Source: Paenibacillus sp. DMB5 (GTDB taxonomy: Bacteria > Bacillota > Bacilli > Paenibacillales > Paenibacillaceae). From it: a DNA stretch of 64,000 bases. The stretch covers positions 1-64,000 of the forward strand of contig NZ_LRAC01000147.1 of the NCBI RefSeq assembly GCF_001517085.1, read 5' to 3'. The notes beneath the pieces are model-generated. The model worked only from the letters and a program-made list of their open reading frames with translations, made no database searches and was not told where the DNA came from. The position numbers were made by a program, and so were the translations under genes. Below, piece after piece: positions 7,975-17,315 of the stretch; within the stretch, counting starts at the first letter, position 1; every line of letters starts with the position of its first letter.

Positions 7975-9789
7975 ATGGTTGACACTTTTTTTAACACCAG
8001 CCTGAAAACAAAAATCGTCCTTGTCTTTATCGTGATGATTACCCTGATTACCTCAGCTCTCGGGCTGTACTCGTTTCAAACCTCCAAAAAACAAATCGTT
8101 AACAAGGTCAGCACAACCAATCTGTCGGTAATCCGGCTGATCGATAATAATATTGTTGAGATGCAAAAGAGCATTAAGGACTGGGTGACGGTGTTTAGCC
8201 TCTCCCCGGTTGTCCAGGACGCGCTGCAGAATGAACCGGATAGCAACGTCGATCTGGAATCGCAGATTTATTCAGGCACGATGTCCGCGATTATGAATCA
8301 GATGCTGGTTACCGGAAATTTTGACTACCTTTCCCTTTATGGACAGGATGAACAGCCGCTCTATCAAGTGGCCACCGACGACAGCAGCGGTCCTGGAAGC
8401 TACAGCCGGATTGTCTCCAGTGATGTTTATAAGCAGACGCTGGAGTATAACGGTGCCTCCTACTGGTATCCGCTTAACAGCGCCAATAATGTCTTTATTG
8501 ATGTGAACCGCAACGAGAAAATAGCCATGAGCCGGATTGTCCGCAGCACGCTGAACGGCCGGAATATCGGGCTGATCTTTGTCGGCATCAACACTGATAC
8601 GATCCGCAAGCGTTATCTGAAGGATCTGTATGACGCCTCCCATGGAATCGTGATTCTTGATCAGAATGGCATACCGTTTCTCACTGCCGGCAAGTCTTTT
8701 TATAATGAACAGGAGCCGCTGCAGCTGCCCAAAGCGGGGAACGGCAATGAAGACGGTTCGCAGATTATTAACCTGAACGGCGAAGACCTCCTGCTGACTT
8801 ATACACAGAGCAACGCCGGCTGGCAGATCCTCTATGCGGTTCCGCTCGATACACTGACCAAAGAGCTCAACTCCATCAAGCTGTTTGTCGTCATTACCAT
8901 TCTGGTGAGCCTGCTGCTGAGTGTGCCGCTGATGCTGGTGCTGTCCAATTTTCTGACCGCGCCGATCAAGAAGCTGCTGTATTCCATGCGCCGGTTCCAA
9001 AACGGGCATTTTGACGAAAAGGTTGAGGTCCGCTACCGGGATGAGATTGGTCTGTTAAGCCGCGGCTATAATACGATGGTCGGCAATATCAAGACACTGG
9101 TGGATGAAGTATACGTCCTGAAGCTCAAGGAACAGGAAGCCGAGCTCAAGGCGCTGCAGTCGCAGATCAATCCGCATTTTCTTTATAACATGCTGGATAC
9201 GATTTTCTGGGAGGCGGAAAGCGCCGGCCAGGACAAAATCAGCGAGATGGTTATCAATCTGTCGAGGCTGTTCCGGCTCAGTCTGAACCGCGGCAAGAGC
9301 TTCACCAGTGTAGCCAAGGAAAAAGAGCTGATCCAGCTCTACCTGTCCCTGCAGCAGATGCGCTTCCGCGACAAGCTCAGCTATTCCATCGACATTCCGG
9401 ACAACCTCGACAGCTGTGTGATTTTGAAGCTGAGTCTGCAGCCTTTTATCGAGAACGCACTGGTGCACGGCATTGAACGCAAACGTGAAGGCGGGACAGT
9501 CAGCATAACCGGAGTACAGGACGGCGGGTATCTGCATTTTGTCATAGAAGATAACGGCATCGGCATGGATGAGGCAACGATTGCGCAGATTACGGATGTT
9601 CAGGAGGACGGCGATATTCACACGGAAGCGAATACCGGCGGCTATGCGGTAGCCAATGTGATCCAGAGGTTCCGCCTCTACTACAAGGATCAGTTCAGGA
9701 TTCAGTATTCAAGCGAGCCCGGATCTGGCACCCGGGTTGAGCTTATCATCCCTGTCACATCAGAAGCATTGGAGGAGAGCCATGATTAA
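7975..9789 (+). CDS. YesM-type sensor histidine kinase
   Basis: 604 residues. Membrane segments at about 13-33 and 303-325 bracket a large extracytoplasmic double-Cache-type sensor. HAMP follows, then the His_kinase domain with LQSQINPHFLYNMLDTIFW (His401) and a GHKL ATPase (FIENALVHGIE N box; EDNGIGMDE). This LytS/YesM class senses extracellular sugars or signals and pairs with AraC-type response regulators. The last 8 bp overlap the response regulator start (ATGATTAA). The nearby transporter-GH42-GH43 operon, which carries a matching upstream motif, is its likely target. Confidence 0.93.
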   Translation: MVDTFFNTSLKTKIVLVFIVMITLITSALGLYSFQTSKKQIVNKVSTTNLSVIRLIDNNIVEMQKSIKDWVTVFSLSPVVQDALQNEPDSNVDLESQIYSGTMSAIMNQMLVTGNFDYLSLYGQDEQPLYQVATDDSSGPGSYSRIVSSDVYKQTLEYNGASYWYPLNSANNVFIDVNRNEKIAMSRIVRSTLNGRNIGLIFVGINTDTIRKRYLKDLYDASHGIVILDQNGIPFLTAGKSFYNEQEPLQLPKAGNGNEDGSQIINLNGEDLLLTYTQSNAGWQILYAVPLDTLTKELNSIKLFVVITILVSLLLSVPLMLVLSNFLTAPIKKLLYSMRRFQNGHFDEKVEVRYRDEIGLLSRGYNTMVGNIKTLVDEVYVLKLKEQEAELKALQSQINPHFLYNMLDTIFWEAESAGQDKISEMVINLSRLFRLSLNRGKSFTSVAKEKELIQLYLSLQQMRFRDKLSYSIDIPDNLDSCVILKLSLQPFIENALVHGIERKREGGTVSITGVQDGGYLHFVIEDNGIGMDEATIAQITDVQEDGDIHTEANTGGYAVANVIQRFRLYYKDQFRIQYSSEPGSGTRVELIIPVTSEALEESHD

Positions 9790-11380
9790 TTTAATGATCG
9801 TCGATGATGAAGAACGGGCCAGAACCGGGATCAGAACGCTGATCGACTGGGCCAGCCATGATGTGGAGATTATTGCCGAGGCGGGAGACGGTGCCGAAGC
9901 CCTGGAGCTGATGAGCCGCCACCATGTGGATATTCTGCTGGCCGACATCCGGATGCCGGTAATGGATGGTTTGGCCTTGATTGAACAGGTAAAGCACGAC
10001 TTTCCACATGTGAAATCGGTTATTATGAGCGGCTACAACGACTTCTCATATGTCAAAAAGGCCATCGCCCTCGGGGCATCGGACTACCTGCTGAAGCCGA
10101 GCAGACGCCAGGAGATCACAGATACGGTCGTTAATGTAGTGGGTGAGATTCTGGAGGAGAAGCGGCAGACTGCGCATCTGAAGCGGTTAACCGAAGGCTT
10201 CCGCGAGAGCCTGCCGCTGCTGAAGGAACGGACCCTCAGCCAGCTGGTGCTGTCCGAGGAAGTGTCCTATGACAAAATCCGGGACAGCCTGGAGCTGAAC
10301 CGGATATCCTTCCCCTACGATTATTTCGCTGTCTTCGTAATACAGCTCGACAATCTACATTCCCTTCAGAAGAGCTACACGGCCTTTGAGCTGGAGCTGC
10401 TGAAATACGGACTCAAAAATATCAGCGAGGAAACGGTCCGCCAGCCGAATATCGGCCTGAGCTTTGAGCATCAGGATGATATCATCGCTATACTGAACAT
10501 GCCTGTTGAACTGAGCAGCACTGAACTGGCGGAGCTGGCCGGGGAGTTTCAGTCCAATGCCAAAAATTATCTCAAGCTCGGCATCTCTGTCGGCATCGGT
10601 GTCACCGGCACTCAGCTCCCTAGCTTAAATTTGTCCTACAGTTCAGCTATAAGCGCACTCGATGATCACTACGCCCTCGGACCGGGCAAAATTGTGAATG
10701 CCCAGGATAACCGGGCGGCTGAGCATGAGAGCTGGTCTTACCCCATTATGCAGGAAAAAACCGTCCTGCTGAGTGTAATGAACGGCGACGCAGACAGCAT
10801 CAGGGAGAGTCTCGCCACGTTCATGTCGGCCCTCCCTTCCTCCAAGGAACAGATTGTCAGCTGCTCGCTTGCGCTTTATTTTGCCCTATACAAGCTCTAT
10901 ATCGAGAAGAATGCCGGGGGAATGGACGATTTCGGTCTGACTTTGCAGGACAACATCCAGAGTATCTCCAAGGAAGATCCGGAGGGAATCAAGAGTGAGC
11001 TGCTCACAGTTGCCGTCAAGGTCAATGAGCTGCTGAATGCCAAAAAGAACAAAAACAAGCTGTTCGAGTCCATTCTCGCCTACATCGAAGAAAATTACTA
11101 TAAGGACATCAGCCGGGAGACGGTCGCGAATGAAGTGTTCATTACCCCGGGTTATCTCAGCCTGCTGTTCAAGCAGCAGATCAAGACCAATTTTCTCGAC
11201 TATCTGCACAAAATCCGCATCGACCAGGCCTGCCTCCTGCTCAAGGACCGCAGCCGCAAGATCGGCGACATCGCGATGAAGGTCGGCTACAACGATGAAA
11301 AGTATTTTTTTCAGGTATTCAAGAAATACACCGGCTTCACGCCCAACCAGTACCGCAATAATCTGGATGAAATGGCCTAA
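9782..11380 (+). CDS. YesN-type response regulator, REC plus AraC DNA-binding domain
   Basis: 532 residues from MINLMIVDDEE. Receiver domain about 1-120 with acidic pair D9/D10, phospho-acceptor D55 (ILLADIRMPVMDG) and Lys in LLKPS. A long middle region (about 150-420) is typical of YesN proteins. The C-terminal AraC domain (about 430-530) has two helix-turn-helix units, ending YNDEKYFFQVFKKYTGFTPNQYR. The start at 9782 overlaps the kinase stop, giving translational coupling; an earlier in-frame start falls inside the kinase gene. It is expected to activate sugar-transport genes. Confidence 0.93.
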   Translation: MINLMIVDDEERARTGIRTLIDWASHDVEIIAEAGDGAEALELMSRHHVDILLADIRMPVMDGLALIEQVKHDFPHVKSVIMSGYNDFSYVKKAIALGASDYLLKPSRRQEITDTVVNVVGEILEEKRQTAHLKRLTEGFRESLPLLKERTLSQLVLSEEVSYDKIRDSLELNRISFPYDYFAVFVIQLDNLHSLQKSYTAFELELLKYGLKNISEETVRQPNIGLSFEHQDDIIAILNMPVELSSTELAELAGEFQSNAKNYLKLGISVGIGVTGTQLPSLNLSYSSAISALDDHYALGPGKIVNAQDNRAAEHESWSYPIMQEKTVLLSVMNGDADSIRESLATFMSALPSSKEQIVSCSLALYFALYKLYIEKNAGGMDDFGLTLQDNIQSISKEDPEGIKSELLTVAVKVNELLNAKKNKNKLFESILAYIEENYYKDISRETVANEVFITPGYLSLLFKQQIKTNFLDYLHKIRIDQACLLLKDRSRKIGDIAMKVGYNDEKYFFQVFKKYTGFTPNQYRNNLDEMA

Positions 11381-11387
11381 AACCCGG

Positions 11388-11416
11388 GAATCTGTTGTAC
11401 AAAGTACAATAGATTC
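11388..11416. terminator. Hairpin after the YesM/YesN operon
   Basis: GAATCTGTTGTAC / GTACAATAGATTC, 13-bp arms with one mismatch around an AAA loop, 8 bp after the yesN-type stop. There is no T-run, so it may be an RNA 3'-end stabiliser or a member of the neighbouring repeat family, which shares the TTGTACAAAGT core. Confidence 0.4.
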
Positions 11417-11479
11417 ATGTTCCAGGCTGGGACTTAACGTTAAAGGTAGACTGTGGCTGAGGCGATGGATCAATATAAA

Positions 11480-11657
11480 TGCATTTTGTGCAACTAAAAG
11501 CAGCCGAATTGAGTAGTTGCGCCGTATAACTGCATTCTGTACAACTAACGTTGGACAAATCAGCTGAAATTAGCCTATTTATAGCATTTTAGTTGCAAGG
11601 AATGCAGTTAAAACGCTGTTAGGCGTAAAAACTGGCGTTTTAGTTGTACAAAGTGCA
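11480..11657. repeat. Two inverted pairs of an 18-bp intergenic repeat
   Basis: TGCATTTTGTGCAACTAA (11480-11497) and TGCATTCTGTACAACTAA (11531-11548) are in direct orientation, 51 bp apart. TTAGTTGCAAGGAATGCA (11589-11606) and TTAGTTGTACAAAGTGCA (11640-11657) are the reverse complement form, also 51 bp apart. The four copies are exactly symmetrical about position 11568.5. The region (11381-11715) contains no credible gene. It looks like a dispersed intergenic repeat element of the genus. Confidence 0.75.
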
Positions 11658-11715
11658 GTTAAGTTTGAATGATGCGATGAACAGAGCATGTCTGCCACTT
11701 GGCTTACTATACAAA

Positions 11716-11747
11716 GAAGACCAGCCTTATTATTGAGGCTGGTCTTC
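11716..11747. terminator. Terminator hairpin downstream of the GH42-GH43 operon
   Basis: GAAGACCAGCCT / AGGCTGGTCTTC, 12-bp arms around an 8-nt loop. Read on the minus strand it follows the GH43 stop (11763) and is followed by a TTTGT stretch. Confidence 0.7.
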
Positions 11748-11762
11748 CTCTGCTTTAGCAAG

Positions 11763-13415
11763 CTACATATGCTCCCGATACTCGAAGTAATCGAAATCGG
11801 CTGTGATCTGCCTGCGGTAGGAGTCCTGGCAGTTGATGCCGACGAAGGCGCCGGTGAAATGTCCGGAGGTGGAGTACTCATCCGAGCATTTGGTACCGTC
11901 CAGCTCAGGGCCTACCTGCTGCCACTGTTCTCCATCCGGGGAGGCGAAGAAGGTCAGCATGCCCTGGCGCAGCTCGGCGCGGAGATAGATTCGCTCCCAA
12001 TCCGTTACGGGCAGCCGGGACTCCGTAAGCTCCACCTTGGCACCGTTGTCGGCATAGAGAATGCCCAGACACTTGCAGCCAAGGCTATCACTATAGTAGA
12101 TCCGCAGATAATAGAACATGTTCTGGTCATAGAATAAGGTAAGCCCGGCCGACTGATGATAATTCTCCGGCGCAAACTCCACACAGGTCTCGACTGTCGC
12201 ATCGACAGACTGCAGCCGGCGCGCCACCAGGCTTTGCTCATGCAGCGAGAATAGCGATTGCCGCCCGCGCAGCCGCAGGAATCCCGGCCGTGCCGACAAG
12301 GAGGCCCAATCCTCATGAATCGGGACCCGCAGGGAGTTCAGATGAATGTTCCACTTCCCGCTGTCAAAGTGCTCTCTGGACGGTTCCGGTGCAAACGGAT
12401 GAGGCGTAAGGTCCGGAGCCGGAGCTTCAATCAGGGCCGCTTGTCCTCCGCCAATCATGCGCAGCCAGCCGTCCTCCGTCCATTCGCATGCCTGCAGGGC
12501 CGTTTCTCTGCCCAGCATACTGCGGATTTCCGGCAGCACAGGCCGGGCGCATAGATGGGCAATGTACCATTTCCCGTTCTGCGTTTCCACCAGCGAGCCG
12601 TGCCCGCTTTTTTGCAGCAGGGAATCCGGGTTGTATTGGTACGGCTTGAGGTAATCGTCCACATTCCGACGGTCCAGATTGACCAGCCTGGCGGATGTAA
12701 TAATCGGATTACACGGGTCAGACTCGTAAGGACCGAACAGTTCGCGTGTTCTGGCCATCGTAACACCGTGCCCGAAGCCGGTACCGCCTTCAGCAGTCAT
12801 CATGTAATAATATCCGTTCCGTTTGTAGATATGCGGCGCTTCCATGCAGCCCATATCCGTTGCCCCGCGGAAGATGCTGCGGGCAGTGCCGATGAGTTCC
12901 TGCCGCACCGGATCGTACTCCTGAATGACGATGGAGCCGGGATGCTCGTACCCTTTGCGGGTCTCCCATTCGAGGTTGACCAGCCACTTGCGCCCGTCAT
13001 CGTCATGGAACAATGAAGGATCGAAGCCCGAGCTGTTCAGATAGATGCGTTCTGACCAGGGGCCAAGAATGCTCTTGGCCGTTACCACGTAATTGTCCAG
13101 ATCAAACGCATTGCCGTTCGTGCTTCTCATAATCGTGTAGATCAGATAAAAGGTCTGCTCCTGCTCATCATAGGACAGACAAGGTGCCCATACTCCGCCG
13201 GATGCCTCGATCCCCTTCATGTCCAGCTGATCCGGCCGGTCCAGCGCATAGCTGAGCGTCTGCCAGTTCACCATATCTCTGGAATGATGAATCTGCACAC
13301 CAGGGAACCATTCAAAGGTAGATGTCGCTATATAATAATCGTCACCGACGCGGAGAATCGACGGATCGGGATTGAAGCCTTTCAGTACCGGATTTTGAAT
13401 CTTTATGGTAGTCAA
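11763..13415 (-). CDS. GH43 beta-xylosidase (XynB-like, GH43_11 type)
   Basis: 550 residues beginning TTIKIQNPVLKGFNPDPSIL. The start is a TTG at 13415, preceded by GGGGAGGAG; an upstream in-frame start would overlap the GH42 gene and lacks homology. The five-blade propeller catalytic triad is visible: D17 (FNPDPS, base), D132 (SGFDPSLF, pKa modulator) and E192 (CMEAPHIYK, acid). The C-terminal half (about 340-550) is the concanavalin-like domain of long beta-xylosidases, ending FVGINCQDSYRRQITADFDYFEYRE. No signal peptide, so it acts on imported oligosaccharides. It is the last gene of the transporter operon, beginning about 25 bp after the GH42 stop. Confidence 0.92.
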   Translation of the reverse strand: MTTIKIQNPVLKGFNPDPSILRVGDDYYIATSTFEWFPGVQIHHSRDMVNWQTLSYALDRPDQLDMKGIEASGGVWAPCLSYDEQEQTFYLIYTIMRSTNGNAFDLDNYVVTAKSILGPWSERIYLNSSGFDPSLFHDDDGRKWLVNLEWETRKGYEHPGSIVIQEYDPVRQELIGTARSIFRGATDMGCMEAPHIYKRNGYYYMMTAEGGTGFGHGVTMARTRELFGPYESDPCNPIITSARLVNLDRRNVDDYLKPYQYNPDSLLQKSGHGSLVETQNGKWYIAHLCARPVLPEIRSMLGRETALQACEWTEDGWLRMIGGGQAALIEAPAPDLTPHPFAPEPSREHFDSGKWNIHLNSLRVPIHEDWASLSARPGFLRLRGRQSLFSLHEQSLVARRLQSVDATVETCVEFAPENYHQSAGLTLFYDQNMFYYLRIYYSDSLGCKCLGILYADNGAKVELTESRLPVTDWERIYLRAELRQGMLTFFASPDGEQWQQVGPELDGTKCSDEYSTSGHFTGAFVGINCQDSYRRQITADFDYFEYREHM

Positions 13416-13440
13416 TGTTTCCGCTCCTCCCCTCCAGCAT

Positions 13441-15444
13441 CTATTCCTGCTCCAAAATAATCTGCACACCCCAAGGCGCAAGCTCAAGCTCACCGTCAGC
13501 AGAAACCGCGCTGTCTGAGAGCAGCTCCGTTCCGCCCTTGACCGGACGCACTCCTGCTACCTGCTTGCCGGAGTAATTGTAATAGAATCTCACCGGAGTT
13601 CCTTGACGGGTAACTGCCGATTTCACGATCAGCGGGAAAGCATATTCTTGCTGCTCTGCCCACAACCCGGCTGTCTGCAGCGTATCGCGTATGATAACTG
13701 CAAGATCGGCGGCGTCCATCATACAACCGACATAAGTTGCTGCACCTTCCCCGAAGGTATTCCGTGTGGCTGCTGCATAATGGCCCCATTCCGGATGGTC
13801 GTAGGCGGCGAGCACTTCAGCGGTCCCCGGAACCAGCAGCTCCATCCAGCTGTTCACTGTTCCCGCTCCGCCTTCAGGGAACAGTCCGCCTGTAAGTCCG
13901 GTCTCTGCACCCGGCGTTACGAACATGCTGTACCCGACTCCGCAGGCCTCACTGATGATGCCCGGCTGCTGCACGGTGCGCACCTTGACCTGCTCGTCGG
14001 TAAAGCCGCTTTTGAAGGTATACAGGACATGTCCTCCGCCCTTTACATACTCATTAAGCGCCTGCAGCGCTTCATCCGACACGGCGTACAGAGCTGGCAC
14101 GACAACCAGTGCATACTCATGGAGATAAGGACTGGAAGGCTGGATGAAGTCACATTCCGCATTCATACGGTAGAACTCATCGTACAGCCAGCGCACCACA
14201 TCATTGTAGTTCTTACCGTCAGGCAGCTTGAACCATTCCATTGCCGACAGCGCCTCGTTGCTGATCATGAAGGCAATTTTGTTCTTCTTCACGAGTCCGG
14301 CCAGCTGCGGACTTAACCGGGCGAAATCTGCTCCGACCGTGCAGGCCTCCTTATAAACCGGGTTAGGCAGGAAATCATGGCTGAGCAGCCCTTTCCAATA
14401 GGTTTCAAAGGAATTGTGGATCGAGTGCCAATGCCAGTAAGCGACCATGTTCGCTCCAGAGCCGATGTGGCTGAATGCCAGCAGCCGGAGCTGCCCCGGA
14501 TAAGGCGTCCATTGCGGAAATGCCTGTGCCTGTGTCTCCAGCACCAGATAATTGCTGCGTTTCACTGAGCGTGAAATATCTCCGCCAAAAGCGATCTCGG
14601 CCCCGGTCAGCTCCGACTGGGACGGATGATAAATATCCACACCGGCAATATCGAACGGCTCAGCTGCTCCAAAATGATCTACCGAAGGCTGAACGCCGAA
14701 GGAATGCCCTCTCCACTCATAGTCGAAATTCTGGGTCACGAACTGCCCCGGCTGCTTGTATTCATTGACAATCGATACCTGCCAGGCCAGAAAATCATTC
14801 ACCAGCCCGCGCTGGAAGCGGGCAAACTCCGCACCCAGGCTGCCGTTGATCGTACCGGCGACTGACGGGAAGTCCTCCCAGCTGTCGATCCGGTTGCTCC
14901 AATAATCGAGACCGAATTGATGGTTGATTTTTTCCAGTGTGCCATACGTATTCCGCATATATTTCACGAACTTCAGCTGGACATTGTCACCGGCTGTTTC
15001 ATAATGTTTGGTTTCATTATCGGTCTGATAACCGATGACTGCAGGATGCTTATGGACCCGCTCCAGCAGCTTGCGGATGATCCGCTCGGCATAGAAAAGG
15101 TAGACCGGATGCGTGATGTCCATAATCTGCCGGGCTCCATATTTGCCGCGTCCCGCCGCAGTGACCGCCAGCACATCCGGATGCTCTTTTACCATCCAGG
15201 CAGGAATCGCATAGGTCGGCGTTCCAATAATGACATGGATTCCCGCCTCGTGCATGGCGTTCAGTACACGGTCCACGGATGAAAAGTCGAACACCCCGTT
15301 TTGCGGCTCATGTGTACTCCAGGTGGATTCCGCGATCCGGACGGTATTAATCCCGGCTTCTTTCATCATGCGGATATCTTCAGCAAGCCTTTCATAAGGC
15401 ATGTATTCATCGTAGTAGGCGACACCGTATAGAAGCTTATCCAT
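13441..15444 (-). CDS. GH42 beta-galactosidase
   Basis: 667 residues, the usual GH42 length. The N-terminal TIM barrel starts YGVAYYDEYMPYERLAED. Acid/base E144 lies in IGYQTDNETKHY and nucleophile E303 in NYLVLETQAQAFPQW, both in canonical contexts. A trimerisation-type beta/alpha domain and a small C-terminal beta domain follow (residues from about 400). No signal peptide: intracellular. The ribosome site is AAGGAG before the ATG. It sits between a frameshifted permease gene and GH43 in one operon, suggesting the import of galactose- or arabinose-containing oligosaccharides; some GH42 enzymes also act as alpha-L-arabinopyranosidases. Confidence 0.93.
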   Translation of the reverse strand: MDKLLYGVAYYDEYMPYERLAEDIRMMKEAGINTVRIAESTWSTHEPQNGVFDFSSVDRVLNAMHEAGIHVIIGTPTYAIPAWMVKEHPDVLAVTAAGRGKYGARQIMDITHPVYLFYAERIIRKLLERVHKHPAVIGYQTDNETKHYETAGDNVQLKFVKYMRNTYGTLEKINHQFGLDYWSNRIDSWEDFPSVAGTINGSLGAEFARFQRGLVNDFLAWQVSIVNEYKQPGQFVTQNFDYEWRGHSFGVQPSVDHFGAAEPFDIAGVDIYHPSQSELTGAEIAFGGDISRSVKRSNYLVLETQAQAFPQWTPYPGQLRLLAFSHIGSGANMVAYWHWHSIHNSFETYWKGLLSHDFLPNPVYKEACTVGADFARLSPQLAGLVKKNKIAFMISNEALSAMEWFKLPDGKNYNDVVRWLYDEFYRMNAECDFIQPSSPYLHEYALVVVPALYAVSDEALQALNEYVKGGGHVLYTFKSGFTDEQVKVRTVQQPGIISEACGVGYSMFVTPGAETGLTGGLFPEGGAGTVNSWMELLVPGTAEVLAAYDHPEWGHYAAATRNTFGEGAATYVGCMMDAADLAVIIRDTLQTAGLWAEQQEYAFPLIVKSAVTRQGTPVRFYYNYSGKQVAGVRPVKGGTELLSDSAVSADGELELAPWGVQIILEQE

Positions 15445-15481
15445 TGCTTTAATCTCCTTTTGACAAAAAGTAGCGTATACC

Positions 15482-16305
15482 TTAGCCCTTCACCGCGCCT
15501 GCTGTAACCCCTTTGGTAATCTGTTCATTAAAGATCGCATAAATAATGATCGCAGGCACCGAGGTCAGCACCATTACCGCAAACTGTGAACCGTAATCCG
15601 AGGAATATTGTCCGGTAAAGTTCATGACCGAGAACGGCAGCGTTTTGAGCGAATCCTTGCTCAGGAAGGTGGAGGCCATAATGAATTCGTTCCAGCAGTT
15701 CAGGAAGGTCGTAACCACGATCGTCACCAGCGCCGGAGCCGTCAGCGGAGCGATAATGCCGAATACGATCCGGTAAATGTTCGCGCCGTCAATGACAGCG
15801 GATTCTTCCATCGCCTTCGGAATGGAGCGCAGAAAGCCTGTCAGCATAAACGTACCTAGAGGAACGGAGACTGCAGTATAAGGAAGAATTAGTCCGAGAT
15901 AGGAATTCGTTAAGCCCAGCGATTTAAAAATAGCAAAGTTAGGCAGCAGCGTGGCATGAATCGAATCATGATTCCGAGCAGAATCACGGTAAAGAACAGG
16001 GAGCGCAGCTTCCACTGCATACGTGTAAACGCATAGCCCAGCGTCAGTGAGAGAACAACTGTCAGTACAATCGTAACCGCTGTGACAAAAAAGCTGTTAA
16101 AGAAATACCGGGCAAACTTGCCGTCCACCCAGGCATTAACATAGTTCTGCCACTGCGGAACATCCGGCCATTTCAGAATGCTGGAGGAATAGAACTCGCT
16201 GCTGCTTGTAAAAGAGAAGTTCACCAGCCAGATGAACGGGAACAGCTGAACTGCGGCGATGATCAGGAAGAACAGCCAGAGCATGATTTTTGTGTTTTTC
16301 TTCAT
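15482..16305 (-). pseudogene. Sugar ABC transporter permease (MalG/AraQ type), frameshifted
   Basis: The N-terminal part (16305 down to about 15960) begins MKKNTKIMLWLFFLIIAAVQLFPFIWLV and has the periplasmic segment and two more helices. The C-terminal part (from about 15960) continues HATLLPNFAIFKSLGLTNSY and holds the EAA loop EESAVIDGANIYRIVFGIIAPL that contacts the ATPase, ending GAVKG. The halves join after ..LLGIMI if one base is restored near 15959-15961; the family has 'MIP.HATLLP' there. Joined, the protein is about 273 residues, the normal length. No other damage is seen, so sequence error or a very recent mutation is likely. No ATPase (MsmX-like) gene is in the window. Confidence 0.85.
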
Positions 16306-16317
16306 GGTGCTTCCCCC

Positions 16318-17208
16318 TTAGTATTCGGTAGCATCGCTGCGGGTCAGCTTGTTGCTCAGGTAAGTGAACAGCAGACACACGGCAATGAACAGGATGGATA
16401 TGGCATTGGCATAGCCGTACTGGCTGGCCGAAAAGGCTTTGTTATACAGATAGACCGCAAGGAACTGGGTAGAGTCGCCCGGACCGCCGTTGGTAGTCAG
16501 GAACACCATCTCCATTTGCTTGAGTGCAGTGATCATTGCCAGTGTTATCTGAACTGTAATGACCGGCATAAGCAGCGGAACGGTGATGCGCAGATGCAGT
16601 TTGAAGCCGGAGGCACCATCCAGGGATGCCGCTTCATACAGGTCTTCCGGGATACCCTTAACCCCTGCATAGTAGAACAAGAGACCCCAGCCGAAGCCGG
16701 CCCAGATCAGAATGACCAGCATGGAGACCAGCGCAGTGCTGCTGTCGCCCAGCCAGGCATGCTTCAGGGCGCCAAGCCCCACAGAGTCGAGCAGTTTATT
16801 GAGCACGCCGAAGGTCGGATCAAGCAGTGAGAGCCACATTTTTGAAATAACCACGACGGAGATGACGCTGGGAATGAAGAAAATGGTCCGGAACCACTTC
16901 TCGGCCTTGCCGCCGATCCGGTCCAGCATAACAGCGAAGAAGATGGCAATCGGATGCTGGATGATGATAAAGCCCAGACCCAGCAGAACTGCATTGCGTA
17001 AGGAAAGCCAGAACCGGCTGTCATGAAACAGCAGCTCAGTATAGTTAGCCAGTCCGATAAAAGTCGAATTCGTTCCAGGTGCAAGTGTATCCCGGAAAGA
17101 GTAGTAACCGCTCAGAACAATCGGGGCAAGAAAGGTTAGTGCGAAAAGTAAAATGCCGGGAAAAACAAACAGAAAGATGGCAAGCTTGTTGTTGAGCACT
17201 TTATGCAT
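16318..17208 (-). CDS. Sugar ABC transporter permease (MalF/UgpA type)
   Basis: 296 residues from MHKVLNNKLAIFLFVFPGIL, with six membrane segments and the EAA loop EDLYEAASLDGASGFKLHLRITVPLL at about residues 195-220. The start at 17208 has GGAGG 8 nt upstream; a longer in-frame start lacks one. It lies 12 bp before the second permease gene. With the SBP (17316-18662) it forms a CUT1-class importer; such systems often use a shared ATPase encoded elsewhere. Substrate inferred from the operon partners GH42 and GH43: galacto- or xylo/arabino-oligosaccharides. Confidence 0.92.
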   Translation of the reverse strand: MHKVLNNKLAIFLFVFPGILLFALTFLAPIVLSGYYSFRDTLAPGTNSTFIGLANYTELLFHDSRFWLSLRNAVLLGLGFIIIQHPIAIFFAVMLDRIGGKAEKWFRTIFFIPSVISVVVISKMWLSLLDPTFGVLNKLLDSVGLGALKHAWLGDSSTALVSMLVILIWAGFGWGLLFYYAGVKGIPEDLYEAASLDGASGFKLHLRITVPLLMPVITVQITLAMITALKQMEMVFLTTNGGPGDSTQFLAVYLYNKAFSASQYGYANAISILFIAVCLLFTYLSNKLTRSDATEY

Positions 17209-17237
17209 GGGCGTTTCCTCCATCCTCCGGGCGGACA

Positions 17238-17273
17238 AAGGGCAGGGAGTTCACTTAAGTTGTCCCTGCCCTT
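17238..17273 (-). other. Intercistronic hairpin between SBP and permease genes
   Basis: AAGGGCAGGGA / TCCCTGCCCTT, 11-bp perfect arms. It lies just after the SBP stop and lacks a T-run on the minus strand. Such elements usually raise SBP mRNA relative to the permeases by protecting the 3' end or by partial termination. Confidence 0.65.
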
Positions 17274-17315
17274 ATCCGTTCCGTTATCTTTATAATTGTG
17301 CTAGTAGAGCCAGTC

